Part shown: positions 26,422 to 35,596 of the stretch, in pieces
Layout: every line of letters starts with the position of its first letter
How positions within the stretch are numbered: the stretch's first letter is position 1
NCBI GenBank assembly: GCA_964409865.1
Contig: CAYPGE010000002.1
Span: 1 to 64,000 of the forward strand
Direction of reading: 5' to 3'
DNA length: 64,000 nucleotides
Source of the DNA: Anammoximicrobium sp964409865
Lineage (GTDB): Bacteria > Planctomycetota > Planctomycetia > Pirellulales > Pirellulaceae
Notes under the pieces: generated by a model
What the model was told of the DNA's origin: nothing
Database searches by the model: none
The model's input: only the letters and a program-made list of their open reading frames with translations
Translations under genes and position numbers: made by a program

Positions 26422-29400
26422 ATGTCGCTGCACCGTTTGGGATTGTACGTGATGTGCTTTCGCGGCACCGCTCAGGGAAGGTGGTGCCTGGGGGACCGGC
26501 GCACAAACGCGCACGATGGGGTGCTGATCGCACTTGCCGTTATTCCGGTACTACTGGCACTCGGCGCCGCCGGCGCAGCGCAGGAAACAGGGCAGACAGC
26601 CCCGGCCAATGACCTGCCCGCCGAATTCAAAATCCTGTTGGGAACGGATGCCGAGCATGAGTACCGATGGACGCTGGTCGGCACCAACGACAAAGCTCAA
26701 GAGCAGGAGAAACTGCATCCTGAACTCAATGCGGTTCACACCATCTGGCATTTCCCCCTGGCCCGAGATCGAAGCGTCTTCAAATTCGAGTTTACGCGCC
26801 CGATCCGCAAAGGCGGCAATGTGTTCCACGTCTATGTCAAGGCCGACGGCGACGAAAAAACGGGTCGCAAACACGAGGGCATCCACAACGGCGTGGATTA
26901 CATGTTCACGGTGATCGACGGCGACCTGAATCACGCCAGCACCCGGCTGGATGTCTTCGAGGCGGACGGCAGGGCCCGCCGCGGCGCCTGCCATATCGTG
27001 ATCCGGGAGGCGACGCTTTACCTGGCCGCCGAAATGGCGCTGCAGCAGCAAGACGGGCGTTCGGTCCTCGAGTACTGCGTGTCGTCGTACGTCCGCGACA
27101 CGAACGCTAGTGTCGGGCTGGGGTATAGCCGCGTGACCTCCGCCGCAGCGCCGAAGACTTCCGACGCTCGGCTCTTGGTCAATCCCGACATGGTCGTCAT
27201 CAACGGCACGGTTCCGGGATGGCAGCTGGTCGGCGGGAGCAGGCCGATGGAGGTTAAGCTGGCCGCGGACAGCCGGGACGGCGCACTGGTTCTGGAAAAC
27301 GTCTACTCTCCCGAGGGCCTGTCGCAGACCGTCAGCCTGGCTCCCGGCCATTATCTGCTACGCGCCTTGGCGAAAACGAACGTCTTTCAAATCCATCTGG
27401 TCGCCGAGAGCACGCGCATGCCGGTCGCCGTGTCCGATGAGTACCAGTGGGTGGAACTTCCCTTCTGCATTCCGCTTTCCGGCGAGAATTCCGTCAAAGC
27501 GGCTCAAGTCGGATTCCGGTATCTGGCGCGTCCGGCCACAGGAAATGCCTCGCGGCTGCCGGCCCGACTGGCGGTCAAACGCGTGGAGTTGAACCGTCTG
27601 GGCGATACGGTGCTGCCCGCCCAGTGGGCCGAGACCCTGCCCGTGGATCCGCTGCACCGGATGAAGTTGATCAACCAATCGCCTGACTGGAACCGGCCGG
27701 GAAAGGTCGTTTTTCAGGACGCTTTTATCGGGACCGAACTCTGGTTGATGACCCAAGAGGGCAAGGTCGACCACACGTATGTCGGCCACCCCAATTTCAG
27801 TCGCGAAGGCAAGTACCTGCACATCGGGTTCCGCAGGTCGCCGCGAGGGCTGCTCCGGACGGACGGTTCCGCCCGTTACCTGAATGACACTTGGACGGGA
27901 CTGGTGTGGCTGTTCCCGTGGGAACAGAAGCGTCTGCCCGCCGGGTCCGATCCCGCGGATTGGATCGTCACGGCACGCAAGACAGATGGCATCCAACTGC
28001 TCAACGTGGTGACGGGCGCGAGCCATCGTATCGACTTGCCCTCCCGTTCCGGCTGGCAGATCGTCCATTTTCCCGGCATCGCCACGTATGGCGGGCGGGG
28101 GCCGAACATGGGCCAGATCACCCACGAAACGCTGGCGTGGTTTGCGGACAACAAGCGGTCCATCGGCCGCTCCAGCGTGGCGGGTGAACCGTTTGAGACA
28201 TTCCCGATGCGGACCGCTTCTTCGAAGCCGGACGAGGACACGCTGTACGCCGACATGTCGAGTGTGGGCGGGAAAGCCGGCGACAACTGGCGAGACGCGG
28301 TGGACCGCGACGGCAACCGGTATTTCCTCTTCGAGATCAACCGGGAGCATTTCCCGGACCACCCGACCAATCCCTATCAAGTCTGGGCCCTGAGCCTGAC
28401 GGAGGGCGACCGGCGCGGATTGCTGCGAGTGATGTTCCATCCGCGGGCGAAAATGACGGAGTTTGTCACCAGCCAGACCGGCATGACGCCGCAGCCGTCC
28501 GCGAACTGGTGGAACTTTGCCGCCGGGTTCCCCTGGTCGGGCGACAATGCCATCCTGCAACTCGAAGACGGCACGCTGGTCCACATGAGTTCGTTGGGGA
28601 TGCACAGCAGCTTTGCCGGCGGCAGCACGGTCAGCGTCAACTGTGCCGATACCGGCGAGGTCCGTTACGTCGGAACCTATCCCAAGTTCGACCGGGTCAG
28701 CTGGCCCCATGAGTTCCGGCGGGACCGGAATTTCGCAGTGGTGGCGAGCCACGCCGAGCCGGCCTCGCCGCTGGTGATGATCGACCTGGAACATACGACG
28801 ATGTGGACGCTGGCCTTGACGAATTTCCACGACTACTCGATGCGGTACAAGACCCGCTGGAACTCGGACGCCTATCACAAGCCCATGTTCCGGCCGGCGC
28901 CCGGGTTCAGCCCCGATTTCACCAAGGTGGTTTTCTTTTCGGCCATGCTGACCGGCGACCATCCGGATCGGAAGTGGGGCGATGTCTATGTGGCGGTGGC
29001 CCGGTATCCGGAGCCTCCGCTGAATCTGCGCAAGGAGGGGGCAGCGCTGGTCTGGGACAAGCCGCGACGCCATGCCGAGATCCAGGGGTTTCGGCTGTAC
29101 CGTGCGGCGGAAAGCGGGCGGAACTACGAACGGGTCGGCGACGGGCTGCTGACCGGAACGCGGTACGAACTGCCGCCGGACGCGAGGGGATTTTACGTTC
29201 TGACGTCCGTGGAGCATTCCGGACTGGAGAGCAGGACCTTTTCGAACGAGGCCCGCGTTGGCGGCGACACCGTGTTTCGGCACTTCTACCGGCCGGCGTC
29301 CGGCAAGATCGCCAAACCGATGGTGCCGTTCTTCGAGCCCGTGGGAACCGGCGACGGCTATGCGGTCGCCATCACCGACCCGGACTTGATCTACAAACAG

Positions 29401-30105
29401 TCCTTGGCGGAAAGCCTGAGCGGATCGGTCACGATGCCGGTGACCCTGCCGGCCGCGGGAGCGATTCGGATTCTGGCTCGAGTGCGGGGGATGTCGGCCC
29501 TGGAACGCGCCAGCTACACGACCGGCTGGCCGGTGACGGGCGAGGCAGCCCGCGGCACTTTTTCCATCCGGATCGACGGAAAACAGGCGGGCGCCATTCC
29601 GGTCGAAGGTTTTCCATGGCGCTGGGTGGCGCTGGATGCGGGCGCCGTCTCGCTGGCCGCAGGCGTCGTCGAACTGGAGGTAGCCACGCAAGACGCCGGC
29701 ATCGCCATCGACAGTCTTCTGGTGACCAACGACCCGAGTTTTGTCCCGCGCGGCCGGGGCCAGGTGCCGGAGGAATTGGCGGCGTTTCCGCAGGGGCTCC
29801 GCGCCGTGCCGCTGGCTCCCGAAGACGAGCGGGCGCTCTCCGTCTCGCCCAAGGACCAGCGGCCGCGAGTCAAGTTGGTCTGGGAAGAAGTGTCCGCGCC
29901 GCAGGGCGTGGCGCATTACAATGTGTACCGGTCCGATACGGATGCCTTCGCAGCTGAAGCCGAGACGCTCTTGGGCAGTCCGCGCGGGTGCGTGTTCTAC
30001 GATGTCGGCCTGGCAACCGGCCATACCGTGTACTACCGCATCCGCGCCGTGGACGCCTGGGGGAATCCATCGCCGCCTTCCGCTGCTGTGGCCGTGACGA
30101 ACTAG
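26422..30105 (+). CDS. very large secreted protein with propeller-like and FN3 domains
   Basis: About 1227 aa from the ATG at 26422, chosen because GGAAGGAGGCGTAC precedes it; an in-frame ATG at 26368 overlaps the sulfatase stop. The hydrophobic export segment lies at about 34-50 (VLIALAVIPVLLALGAAG). An N-terminal beta domain (about 55-230) precedes a long propeller-like region (about 400-850) with repeated blades such as GTELWLMTQEGKVDHTYVGHP, reminiscent of oligogalacturonide-lyase-type propellers. Fibronectin type III modules follow at about 870-945 and 1140-1227 (HYNVYRSDTDAF, TVYYRIRAVDAWGNPSPP). Likely polysaccharide-related; no catalytic motif identified. Confidence 0.6.
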   Translation: MSLHRLGLYVMCFRGTAQGRWCLGDRRTNAHDGVLIALAVIPVLLALGAAGAAQETGQTAPANDLPAEFKILLGTDAEHEYRWTLVGTNDKAQEQEKLHPELNAVHTIWHFPLARDRSVFKFEFTRPIRKGGNVFHVYVKADGDEKTGRKHEGIHNGVDYMFTVIDGDLNHASTRLDVFEADGRARRGACHIVIREATLYLAAEMALQQQDGRSVLEYCVSSYVRDTNASVGLGYSRVTSAAAPKTSDARLLVNPDMVVINGTVPGWQLVGGSRPMEVKLAADSRDGALVLENVYSPEGLSQTVSLAPGHYLLRALAKTNVFQIHLVAESTRMPVAVSDEYQWVELPFCIPLSGENSVKAAQVGFRYLARPATGNASRLPARLAVKRVELNRLGDTVLPAQWAETLPVDPLHRMKLINQSPDWNRPGKVVFQDAFIGTELWLMTQEGKVDHTYVGHPNFSREGKYLHIGFRRSPRGLLRTDGSARYLNDTWTGLVWLFPWEQKRLPAGSDPADWIVTARKTDGIQLLNVVTGASHRIDLPSRSGWQIVHFPGIATYGGRGPNMGQITHETLAWFADNKRSIGRSSVAGEPFETFPMRTASSKPDEDTLYADMSSVGGKAGDNWRDAVDRDGNRYFLFEINREHFPDHPTNPYQVWALSLTEGDRRGLLRVMFHPRAKMTEFVTSQTGMTPQPSANWWNFAAGFPWSGDNAILQLEDGTLVHMSSLGMHSSFAGGSTVSVNCADTGEVRYVGTYPKFDRVSWPHEFRRDRNFAVVASHAEPASPLVMIDLEHTTMWTLALTNFHDYSMRYKTRWNSDAYHKPMFRPAPGFSPDFTKVVFFSAMLTGDHPDRKWGDVYVAVARYPEPPLNLRKEGAALVWDKPRRHAEIQGFRLYRAAESGRNYERVGDGLLTGTRYELPPDARGFYVLTSVEHSGLESRTFSNEARVGGDTVFRHFYRPASGKIAKPMVPFFEPVGTGDGYAVAITDPDLIYKQSLAESLSGSVTMPVTLPAAGAIRILARVRGMSALERASYTTGWPVTGEAARGTFSIRIDGKQAGAIPVEGFPWRWVALDAGAVSLAAGVVELEVATQDAGIAIDSLLVTNDPSFVPRGRGQVPEELAAFPQGLRAVPLAPEDERALSVSPKDQRPRVKLVWEEVSAPQGVAHYNVYRSDTDAFAAEAETLLGSPRGCVFYDVGLATGHTVYYRIRAVDAWGNPSPPSAAVAVTN

Positions 30106-30174
30106 CCCGCATGATTCGTGGTAGCTTGGCCTCATGACAAAAACATCGCAGGCATTTTTGGCGACGTTCGTTGG

Positions 30175-31197
30175 TCAGTTGGCTCCGGTCATGTTGGTTC
30201 GGACGCGGCACAGGTAGGAGTCGGCGGTGACGAAGAGCGTTTTGCCGTCCTCGCCGAACGTGCAGTTGGCCGTCCGCTGTCCGGTATTCAGCCGGCCGAG
30301 CAGCTTGCCCTGCGGCGTCAGGACCAGCACGCCGCCGGGAGCCGTCGCCCAGATGTGACCTTGCCGATCCACGGCCATGCCGTCCGGCAGTCCGGGGCGG
30401 GTTGCCACCCAGGATGTGGCGTCGAACAGAACGCGGCTGTTGCCGAGCGTTCCGTCTTCGCGCACGTCGAAGGCTCTTACTATCGCCGCACGGGGATCCG
30501 ACTGGGCTACGTAAAGGGTCCGTTCGTCAGGCGAGAAGCCGATGCCGTTGGGCCGAGTCATCTCGGTCGTCAGCAGCGTCAGGCTGCCGTCCTTGGCCAA
30601 CCGGTACACGCCGCAGAAATCCAACTCGCGGCGGGGATCGTCCCAGCCCAAAGGCAAGCCGTAAGGCGGGTCGGTGAAGTACAGATCGCCGTTGGACTTG
30701 TAGACCGCGTCGTTGGGGCTGTTCAGACGCCTGCCCTGGTAGCTGTCCACCAAGGTGCGTTTGCCGCCGTTTCTGGTCAGCACGGACACGCGCCGGTCGC
30801 CGTGCTCGCAGGAAACCAATTGCCCTTGTGGATCCAGCAACAGTCCGTTGCAGCCGGGTTCTCGGCCGTAGAACGTGTTGCCCGTGTAGCCGGACGGGTG
30901 CAGGAACAGGCTGATGCCTTCCCCCGGCCTCCACTTGAAAACCGAGTTGCGGGGGATGTCCGAAAACAGCAGATAACCGCCGCCTTGCTCCGGGACCCAT
31001 ACCGGCCCTTCGGTCCACGTGAAGCCCTTCGCCAGGACTTCGATCCGGGCGTCGCTCGGCAGCAGGGCGTCGCAGGCCCCGTCCAGCCGTTCAATCTCGC
31101 CCAGCGTTTCCTGCGCGAACGCGGGCTCGGACGTGGGCGTCGCCACCAGCGCCCATGCCAGCACTGGCAAAATCGGTCCGAGGTTCATGTTTTTCAC
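30175..31197 (-). CDS. secreted SMP-30/gluconolactonase-family protein
   Basis: A 340-aa six-bladed propeller lactonase. The GTG at 31197 is preferred, with GGGGAGG nine bases upstream; the ATG three codons later is too far from that site. The signal peptide ends EPAFA. Metal-site motifs typical of the family are TWTEGPVWVP (Glu), RLNSPNDAVYKSNGDLYFTDPPYG (in pieces) and PNGIGFSPDERTLYV, with LPDGMAVDRQGHIW carrying the Asp. Known activity: hydrolysis of sugar lactones, for example gluconolactone produced by sugar oxidoreductases. The substrate is inferred. It ends opposite the large secreted protein (convergent). Confidence 0.88.
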   Translation of the reverse strand: MKNMNLGPILPVLAWALVATPTSEPAFAQETLGEIERLDGACDALLPSDARIEVLAKGFTWTEGPVWVPEQGGGYLLFSDIPRNSVFKWRPGEGISLFLHPSGYTGNTFYGREPGCNGLLLDPQGQLVSCEHGDRRVSVLTRNGGKRTLVDSYQGRRLNSPNDAVYKSNGDLYFTDPPYGLPLGWDDPRRELDFCGVYRLAKDGSLTLLTTEMTRPNGIGFSPDERTLYVAQSDPRAAIVRAFDVREDGTLGNSRVLFDATSWVATRPGLPDGMAVDRQGHIWATAPGGVLVLTPQGKLLGRLNTGQRTANCTFGEDGKTLFVTADSYLCRVRTNMTGAN

Positions 31198-31214
31198 GGT
31201 GTCGCACCTCCCCA

Positions 31215-33377
31215 TTATCGCAGCATTTGAAACAGGTTGTTGAATTGATCCGTCCACAACGGCAGGGGGCGATCAACCAGCAGGGTTTCGGCGGCTCCGC
31301 GGATCGGCGGCCGCTGGAAGAACTCGGCATGGCGAGTCAGCAGCACCCATTGCGAAGGCGTCACGGCGTAGCCCTTTTCCTCTGCCCAGCGGATGCTGTA
31401 GTCGCCCTGCGGCCAGTTGATCACCACATCCGTCAAATCGTAGTGCTCCGCGATCTTGTGTACCACGGGAGCCAGATCGACGTATTGGCTGCTGGTGTGT
31501 ACCGCAATCACACCGCGGGGGCTCAGATGCCGCAGGTAGACGCCGAATGCTTCCGCCGTCAACAGGTGGACCGGAACCGTGTCGCCGCTGAAAGCGTCCA
31601 GGACGAGCACGTCGAAGTGCTGGGGCGCTTCGCGTTCCAGCGAGAGCCGGGCGTCGCCGGAGATGATGTCCACCCTGGCCGCACATCGGGGGACGAACGT
31701 AAAGAACCGTCGTGCCAGGTCACTCACATCGTCGTCGATCTCGTAAAAGCGGAAGTCATCCCCCGCTCTGCCATAGGCCGCCAACGTGCCCGCGCCCAGA
31801 CCGACGACACCGACGCGCAGCGGCGCTGCGTCGCCCAGGGCCAGGAGCGTTCGCCCGACGCCGCTCTCTTCCGAGTAGTAAGTCGTCGGCCGGCCGCGTT
31901 TGCCAACAGCTTGAAGTTCAAAACCGTGAACGGTGCGGCCGTGAAACAACGCCAGGCCGGCCCACTCCGGCTTGTCCGGGTAGCGTTCCTTGATGGACAA
32001 TACCCCGTAGAAGTTGCGCACGTGCAGCAAGCCGCGTTCCCGGTCCCACGCTTCCCATTGCCCCCAGACGGCGACCGCGCAGACGCCGGCGGCCAAGGCC
32101 AAGGCCGCGCCCCGCAGCAGCCAGGAAGCGCCGGGCAGCCAACGCACGCGTGCCTCTTTCACCAACAGGTACATCGCCGCGCCGAAGCCGATCAGCAGCC
32201 CCAGATTCAGCTCCAGGTACGACGAGAACACCAAGGGACTAATCACCGCCACCAACAGTCCGCCCAACGCGCCTCCCGCGGAGACGGCCAGATAAAATGC
32301 CGTCAGCCGGCGCGGGTGAGGCTTGCACCGCACGAGTTCGCCGTGGCAGAGCATGCACAGCAGGAACAGAATCACCAGGTAGATCCCGGCTTCCAGCGGG
32401 ATGCTGTGCGTCAAGTGCCACCACAGCACGCGGTAGCCCAGCGACTCGAAGAGCTTGTCCAGGTATCGAAACAGGACCAGGTAGCTGGCCGCGAGCACCG
32501 CCAGGATGGCTGCCGCCGCAAACCAGCGCCGCACGTACCAGCGTTCTTTTTCAAAGCAGATGATAAACGTCACCAGGTACAACGTCAGCGGCAGGATCCA
32601 GAGCAGCGGCACGACGGCCACGTTCTGGCAGACGTGGTTGGTGATCGACATCAGCAGCGAGGAGGCCAGCGCCGGCAGGGCGATCCAGCCGGCGACGGTG
32701 GACCAAGACAGCGCCGTCGGGGCGTCGCGATCGGCTGCGGAGGACTTCGACGCAAGCTCCGCCGGCAGCCGCAATCGTCCCAGCCGCAGGGCGATAACGC
32801 CGCACAGCACAACGTAGGCCCCGAAGGCCAGCGACCACACGATGCCTTGCCGGTGCGTGGTCAGCGAGGGCTCGACCAGGAAAGGATAACTGATCAGACC
32901 GACCAGGGAGCCAAGATTCGACAAGGCGTACAAGCGGTAGGGCGAGCGCTCGCGGTAGACCCCGGCAAACCAGGCTTGCAGCAACGGTGAAGTGGCCGCC
33001 AGCAGGAAGTACGGCAGGCCGACGTGCCGCGCCAACAGCAGCAGGATCCGCCAGACGGCGTTTTTCCCGTCCGGCGGCTTCCAGGATTCGACTGGGGTGA
33101 TCGGCAGCAGCAACAGTGCCAGAGCGGCCAACGTCAGGTGCACGAGAGTTTGCCGCGACACCCCCCGCAGGTGAACCAGACCGTGAGCGTAGGCATACCC
33201 TACAAGCAGGACCGTTTGAAAAAACAGCAAACAAGTCGTCCATACGGCGGGACTGCCGCCGAACCACGGCAGGATCATCTTGCTGAACAAGGGCTGGACC
33301 TGAAACAGCAAGAACGCGCCCAGCAGTATCGTCGCCGCGAACCAGCCCGTCAGGCCACCGGCAGCTCTATCCTTCAT
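31215..33377 (-). CDS. integral membrane protein fused to a spermidine-synthase-like domain
   Basis: About 720 aa. The N-terminal two-thirds hold roughly a dozen transmembrane helices (for example FAATILLGAFLLFQVQPLFS, and ITNHVCQNVAVVPLLWILPL). The C-terminal part (about 470-720) has the Rossmann methyltransferase-like fold of spermidine synthases: VGVVGLGAGTLAAYG, the acidic FYEIDDDV, IISGDARLSLE and LVLDAFSGDTVPVHLL. This fused architecture is common in planctomycetes and other bacteria, but its substrate is not established. The ATG at 33377 has only a weak site (GAGAGAA); the frame extends further upstream without protein character. It lies 17 bp upstream of the lactonase gene and is probably co-transcribed with it. 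Confidence 0.8.
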   Translation of the reverse strand: MKDRAAGGLTGWFAATILLGAFLLFQVQPLFSKMILPWFGGSPAVWTTCLLFFQTVLLVGYAYAHGLVHLRGVSRQTLVHLTLAALALLLLPITPVESWKPPDGKNAVWRILLLLARHVGLPYFLLAATSPLLQAWFAGVYRERSPYRLYALSNLGSLVGLISYPFLVEPSLTTHRQGIVWSLAFGAYVVLCGVIALRLGRLRLPAELASKSSAADRDAPTALSWSTVAGWIALPALASSLLMSITNHVCQNVAVVPLLWILPLTLYLVTFIICFEKERWYVRRWFAAAAILAVLAASYLVLFRYLDKLFESLGYRVLWWHLTHSIPLEAGIYLVILFLLCMLCHGELVRCKPHPRRLTAFYLAVSAGGALGGLLVAVISPLVFSSYLELNLGLLIGFGAAMYLLVKEARVRWLPGASWLLRGAALALAAGVCAVAVWGQWEAWDRERGLLHVRNFYGVLSIKERYPDKPEWAGLALFHGRTVHGFELQAVGKRGRPTTYYSEESGVGRTLLALGDAAPLRVGVVGLGAGTLAAYGRAGDDFRFYEIDDDVSDLARRFFTFVPRCAARVDIISGDARLSLEREAPQHFDVLVLDAFSGDTVPVHLLTAEAFGVYLRHLSPRGVIAVHTSSQYVDLAPVVHKIAEHYDLTDVVINWPQGDYSIRWAEEKGYAVTPSQWVLLTRHAEFFQRPPIRGAAETLLVDRPLPLWTDQFNNLFQMLR

Positions 33378-33467
33378 CGAGTTCTCTCGCGTCGGAAACC
33401 ATAAACAGCGCTTCTCTCGCCACAGCATACGCGGTAAACTGGCATTGGCAAAGGGGAAACAACGACG

Positions 33468-33827
33468 ATGACGGACTACCGCTATTTCCAGACGCAAGAG
33501 CGCGACGGCGTGCAGATCATTTATCTCGGGGAAGTGGGGGCTGACCGCGAGGCCGTGGCAGAGGTGGGCCGCGACCTGATCCAATTCGCCGCTGCTAGAC
33601 CGCAACGGCTGCTCGTCAGTTTCCAGGCCGTCCAGGAGCTGTCTTCCGCCGTCGTCGGGAAGCTGCTGGTGTTGGTCAAGACGGTCAAGGCCCAGGGCGG
33701 ACGCGTCGAATGCTGCGGGGCGTCCGAGGGGTTCCAGCAGGTGCTGGGGATGTTGGGCCGATCGCTGCCCTTCGATCACGCCGACAAGCCCGAAGCCGAA
33801 GTCATCCAGATTCTGAAACAGTCGTAA
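33468..33827 (+). CDS. STAS-domain protein (anti-sigma-factor antagonist-like)
   Basis: A 119-aa single-domain STAS protein. The central helix contains LSSAVVGKLLVLVK, corresponding to the DSSG-type phosphorylatable Ser/Thr region of SpoIIAA/RsbV proteins. The preceding strand is RLLVSFQAVQE and the last strand-helix unit is GRVECCGASEGFQQVLGML. Family role: a partner-switching regulator that binds an anti-sigma kinase. No kinase or phosphatase partner is adjacent. Its stop is immediately followed by an inverted-repeat element. Confidence 0.85.
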   Translation: MTDYRYFQTQERDGVQIIYLGEVGADREAVAEVGRDLIQFAAARPQRLLVSFQAVQELSSAVVGKLLVLVKTVKAQGGRVECCGASEGFQQVLGMLGRSLPFDHADKPEAEVIQILKQS

Positions 33828-33926
33828 GGATCGGCGAATCAATGACTGTCCAGTTCTTGTTGGCGATCATCACGCGGAGCGTGATGGCTACTTTGAAATC
33901 GCGACAGTTATTGATTCGCCGATCCT
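33827..33926. repeat. 100-bp inverted-repeat element enclosing a family-1 palindrome
   Basis: Terminal arms 33827-33850 and 33903-33926 match as reverse complements at 23 of 24 positions (AGGATCGGCGAATCAATGAC and its partner). Inside lies ATCACGCGGAGCGTGAT followed by GGCTACTTTGA, the same core as at 2085-2115. The element starts at the last base of the STAS stop codon and ends 24 bp before the glgC stop (opposite strand), so it separates convergent genes. It looks like a miniature inverted-repeat element that carries or captured a REP core. Confidence 0.85.
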
Positions 33927-33950
33927 AAGGCGGCCGAGCCGCCGCCTGGC

Positions 33951-35249
33951 TCAGCCCTGCAGCCTCCATTTGTCGGGCAGCACGGCCTCTTTGAGCACGA
34001 TCGGAATGCCGTCGCGGATCATGCACGTGTCGTTGTCACCGTTGCTATTCTCGACTCTGTTCTCGTTCACGATTCGCACTTCGCGTCCGATGTGGCAATT
34101 CTTGTCGATGATGGCGCCCTCGATGACGCAGCCGGCGCCGACCCCGAGGGGAGGCTGGCCCGCCAGTCGATTTTGTTCCAGTTCAAACGCTCCTTCATAG
34201 TAATCGTCGCCCATCAGGATCGAGTCTCGGATTGTCGCCCCCGGCCCAATCGCGCTGCGCAGCCCGATGATGCTGTTTTCGATCACGGCGCCCTCGCCGA
34301 TCTGACAGCCGTCGGCAACGAAACTGGACCGAATCGTCGCGCCGTCGATCTTCGACGGCGGCAGGTAACGGCCACGCGAATAGACCGGCGCTTCTGCGGA
34401 ACTCAGCCGGTAGGGCGGATCGGGACGCACCAGGCTCAAGTTGGCATCGTAGAACGCCTTGATCGTCCCGATGTCTTCCCAGTAGTCGTCGAACAGGTGG
34501 ACTTGGACGTGCCGCGTGCTGATGGACTGCGGAAAGATCTCCTTGCCGAAATCCTGGTACTGGGTCTTTGTCATCAACTCGACCAGCAGGTCGCGGTTGA
34601 ACAGGTAGATGCCCATGTTGCCCAGGCAGTCGCGGCCATCCGCCGCGACGCCGCGTTTCTCGAGCCACTTGGGATCGAGACGCACCGGCATCAGCTGCTC
34701 TTCCGTCTTGGGTTTCTCGACGAAGCCAATCACACGCCCCGACTCGTCCGTCCGCATCACGCCCAGTCCGCCGGCCGCGATGCCGGAGACCAGCAGAGCG
34801 GCGATCGTGACGTCGGCCTTCGTTTGCTGGTGCGTCTCGATCAACTTGCGGTAGTCCATGCGGTAGAGTTGGTCGCCGGAGAGGATCAGGACGTATTTCA
34901 CGCCCGGTTGCTGCAGATAGCGCACGTTCTTCCGCACGGCGTCGGCAGTGCCTTGGTACCAGTCCGTTCCCTCCTCCATCGTCTGCTGAGCGGCCAGCAG
35001 TTCCACAAACCCGCCACTGAAATTGTCGAACCGGTACGTCTGGCGAATGTGGCGATGCAGGCTGACCGACATGAATTGGGTCAGGACGTAAATGCGGTTC
35101 AAACCGCTGTTCAAGCAGTTGGACAGCGGAATATCGATCAGCCGATACTTGCCGGCCAGGGGCACGGCCGGCTTGGCCCGGTACTTGGTCAACGGATACA
35201 GACGCGTCCCCCGACCGCCACCCAGTACGAACGTAACGACGTTTTTCAT
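33951..35249 (-). CDS. glgC: glucose-1-phosphate adenylyltransferase
   Basis: A 432-aa ADP-glucose pyrophosphorylase that makes ADP-glucose for glycogen synthesis from ATP and glucose-1-phosphate. The ATG at 35249 follows GGGAGGTCGTC. The N-terminal nucleotidyltransferase motif is VLGGGRGTRLYPLT, followed by YRAKPAVPLAGKYRLIDIPLSN split around residues 23-44. YQGTADAVRKN, LSGDQLYRMDY and FVEKP (sugar-phosphate binding) are present. The C-terminal left-handed beta-helix is seen as hexapeptide repeats (VIENSIIGLRSAIGPGATI). Length is typical. A glycogen phosphorylase gene lies 16 kb away. Confidence 0.95.
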   Translation of the reverse strand: MKNVVTFVLGGGRGTRLYPLTKYRAKPAVPLAGKYRLIDIPLSNCLNSGLNRIYVLTQFMSVSLHRHIRQTYRFDNFSGGFVELLAAQQTMEEGTDWYQGTADAVRKNVRYLQQPGVKYVLILSGDQLYRMDYRKLIETHQQTKADVTIAALLVSGIAAGGLGVMRTDESGRVIGFVEKPKTEEQLMPVRLDPKWLEKRGVAADGRDCLGNMGIYLFNRDLLVELMTKTQYQDFGKEIFPQSISTRHVQVHLFDDYWEDIGTIKAFYDANLSLVRPDPPYRLSSAEAPVYSRGRYLPPSKIDGATIRSSFVADGCQIGEGAVIENSIIGLRSAIGPGATIRDSILMGDDYYEGAFELEQNRLAGQPPLGVGAGCVIEGAIIDKNCHIGREVRIVNENRVENSNGDNDTCMIRDGIPIVLKEAVLPDKWRLQG

Positions 35250-35400
35250 GACGACCTCCCGAACAGCTACCCAGATGAGGCTTCAACGACGGCCCTAAGA
35301 TACCACTTCGCCCACGACGGTGGGAGGGGTGCATGCCCAGGCCGAGCGCCAGCGACGGCGCAAAGAAGAACCCAAGACGGGCCAGGCTTCCACGTGAAAT

Positions 35401-35497
35401 GGGCTCAGACGTACAGAATTCAGTTTTGGCCGATGGCAAGTCCAGCCATATAGAACGACCCTGCTCGGCCAAAACTGAATTCGGTACGTCTGAGCCC
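35401..35497. repeat. long perfect-type inverted repeat, family 5
   Basis: Arms 35401-35432 and 35466-35497 are reverse complements at 31 of 32 positions (GGGCTCAGACGTAC at the outer end, CAGTTTTGGCCG at the inner end), with a 33-bp loop. It lies in the 347-bp gap upstream of glgC, which otherwise contains only the terminator at 35545. No coding capacity. Confidence 0.85.
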
Positions 35498-35544
35498 TTG
35501 AGGTGCGCCCGCCGCCCTGGTTGCGCCTGCAAGATGCGCGCAAG

Positions 35545-35580
35545 AAAAAAGCCCGGCTTTTCGGAAAATGCCGGGCTTTT
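35545..35580 (-). terminator. rho-independent terminator
   Basis: AAAAGCCCGGC pairs with GCCGGGCTTTT around a short loop, with an A-run on one side and a T-run on the other, so it could work in both directions. It lies 17 bp beyond the stop of the Cys-rich secreted protein gene (minus strand). Confidence 0.8.
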
Positions 35581-35596
35581 GGGGTTGCGGCGTCCC

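Noticed and set aside
27358..30135. 925-codon open frame on the minus strand
   Set aside because: Antisense shadow of the large FN3-containing protein; no recognisable motif or start site.
31155..32990. 611-codon open frame on the plus strand
   Set aside because: Antisense to the membrane spermidine-synthase-like gene; Gln/Arg-rich composition typical of shadows.
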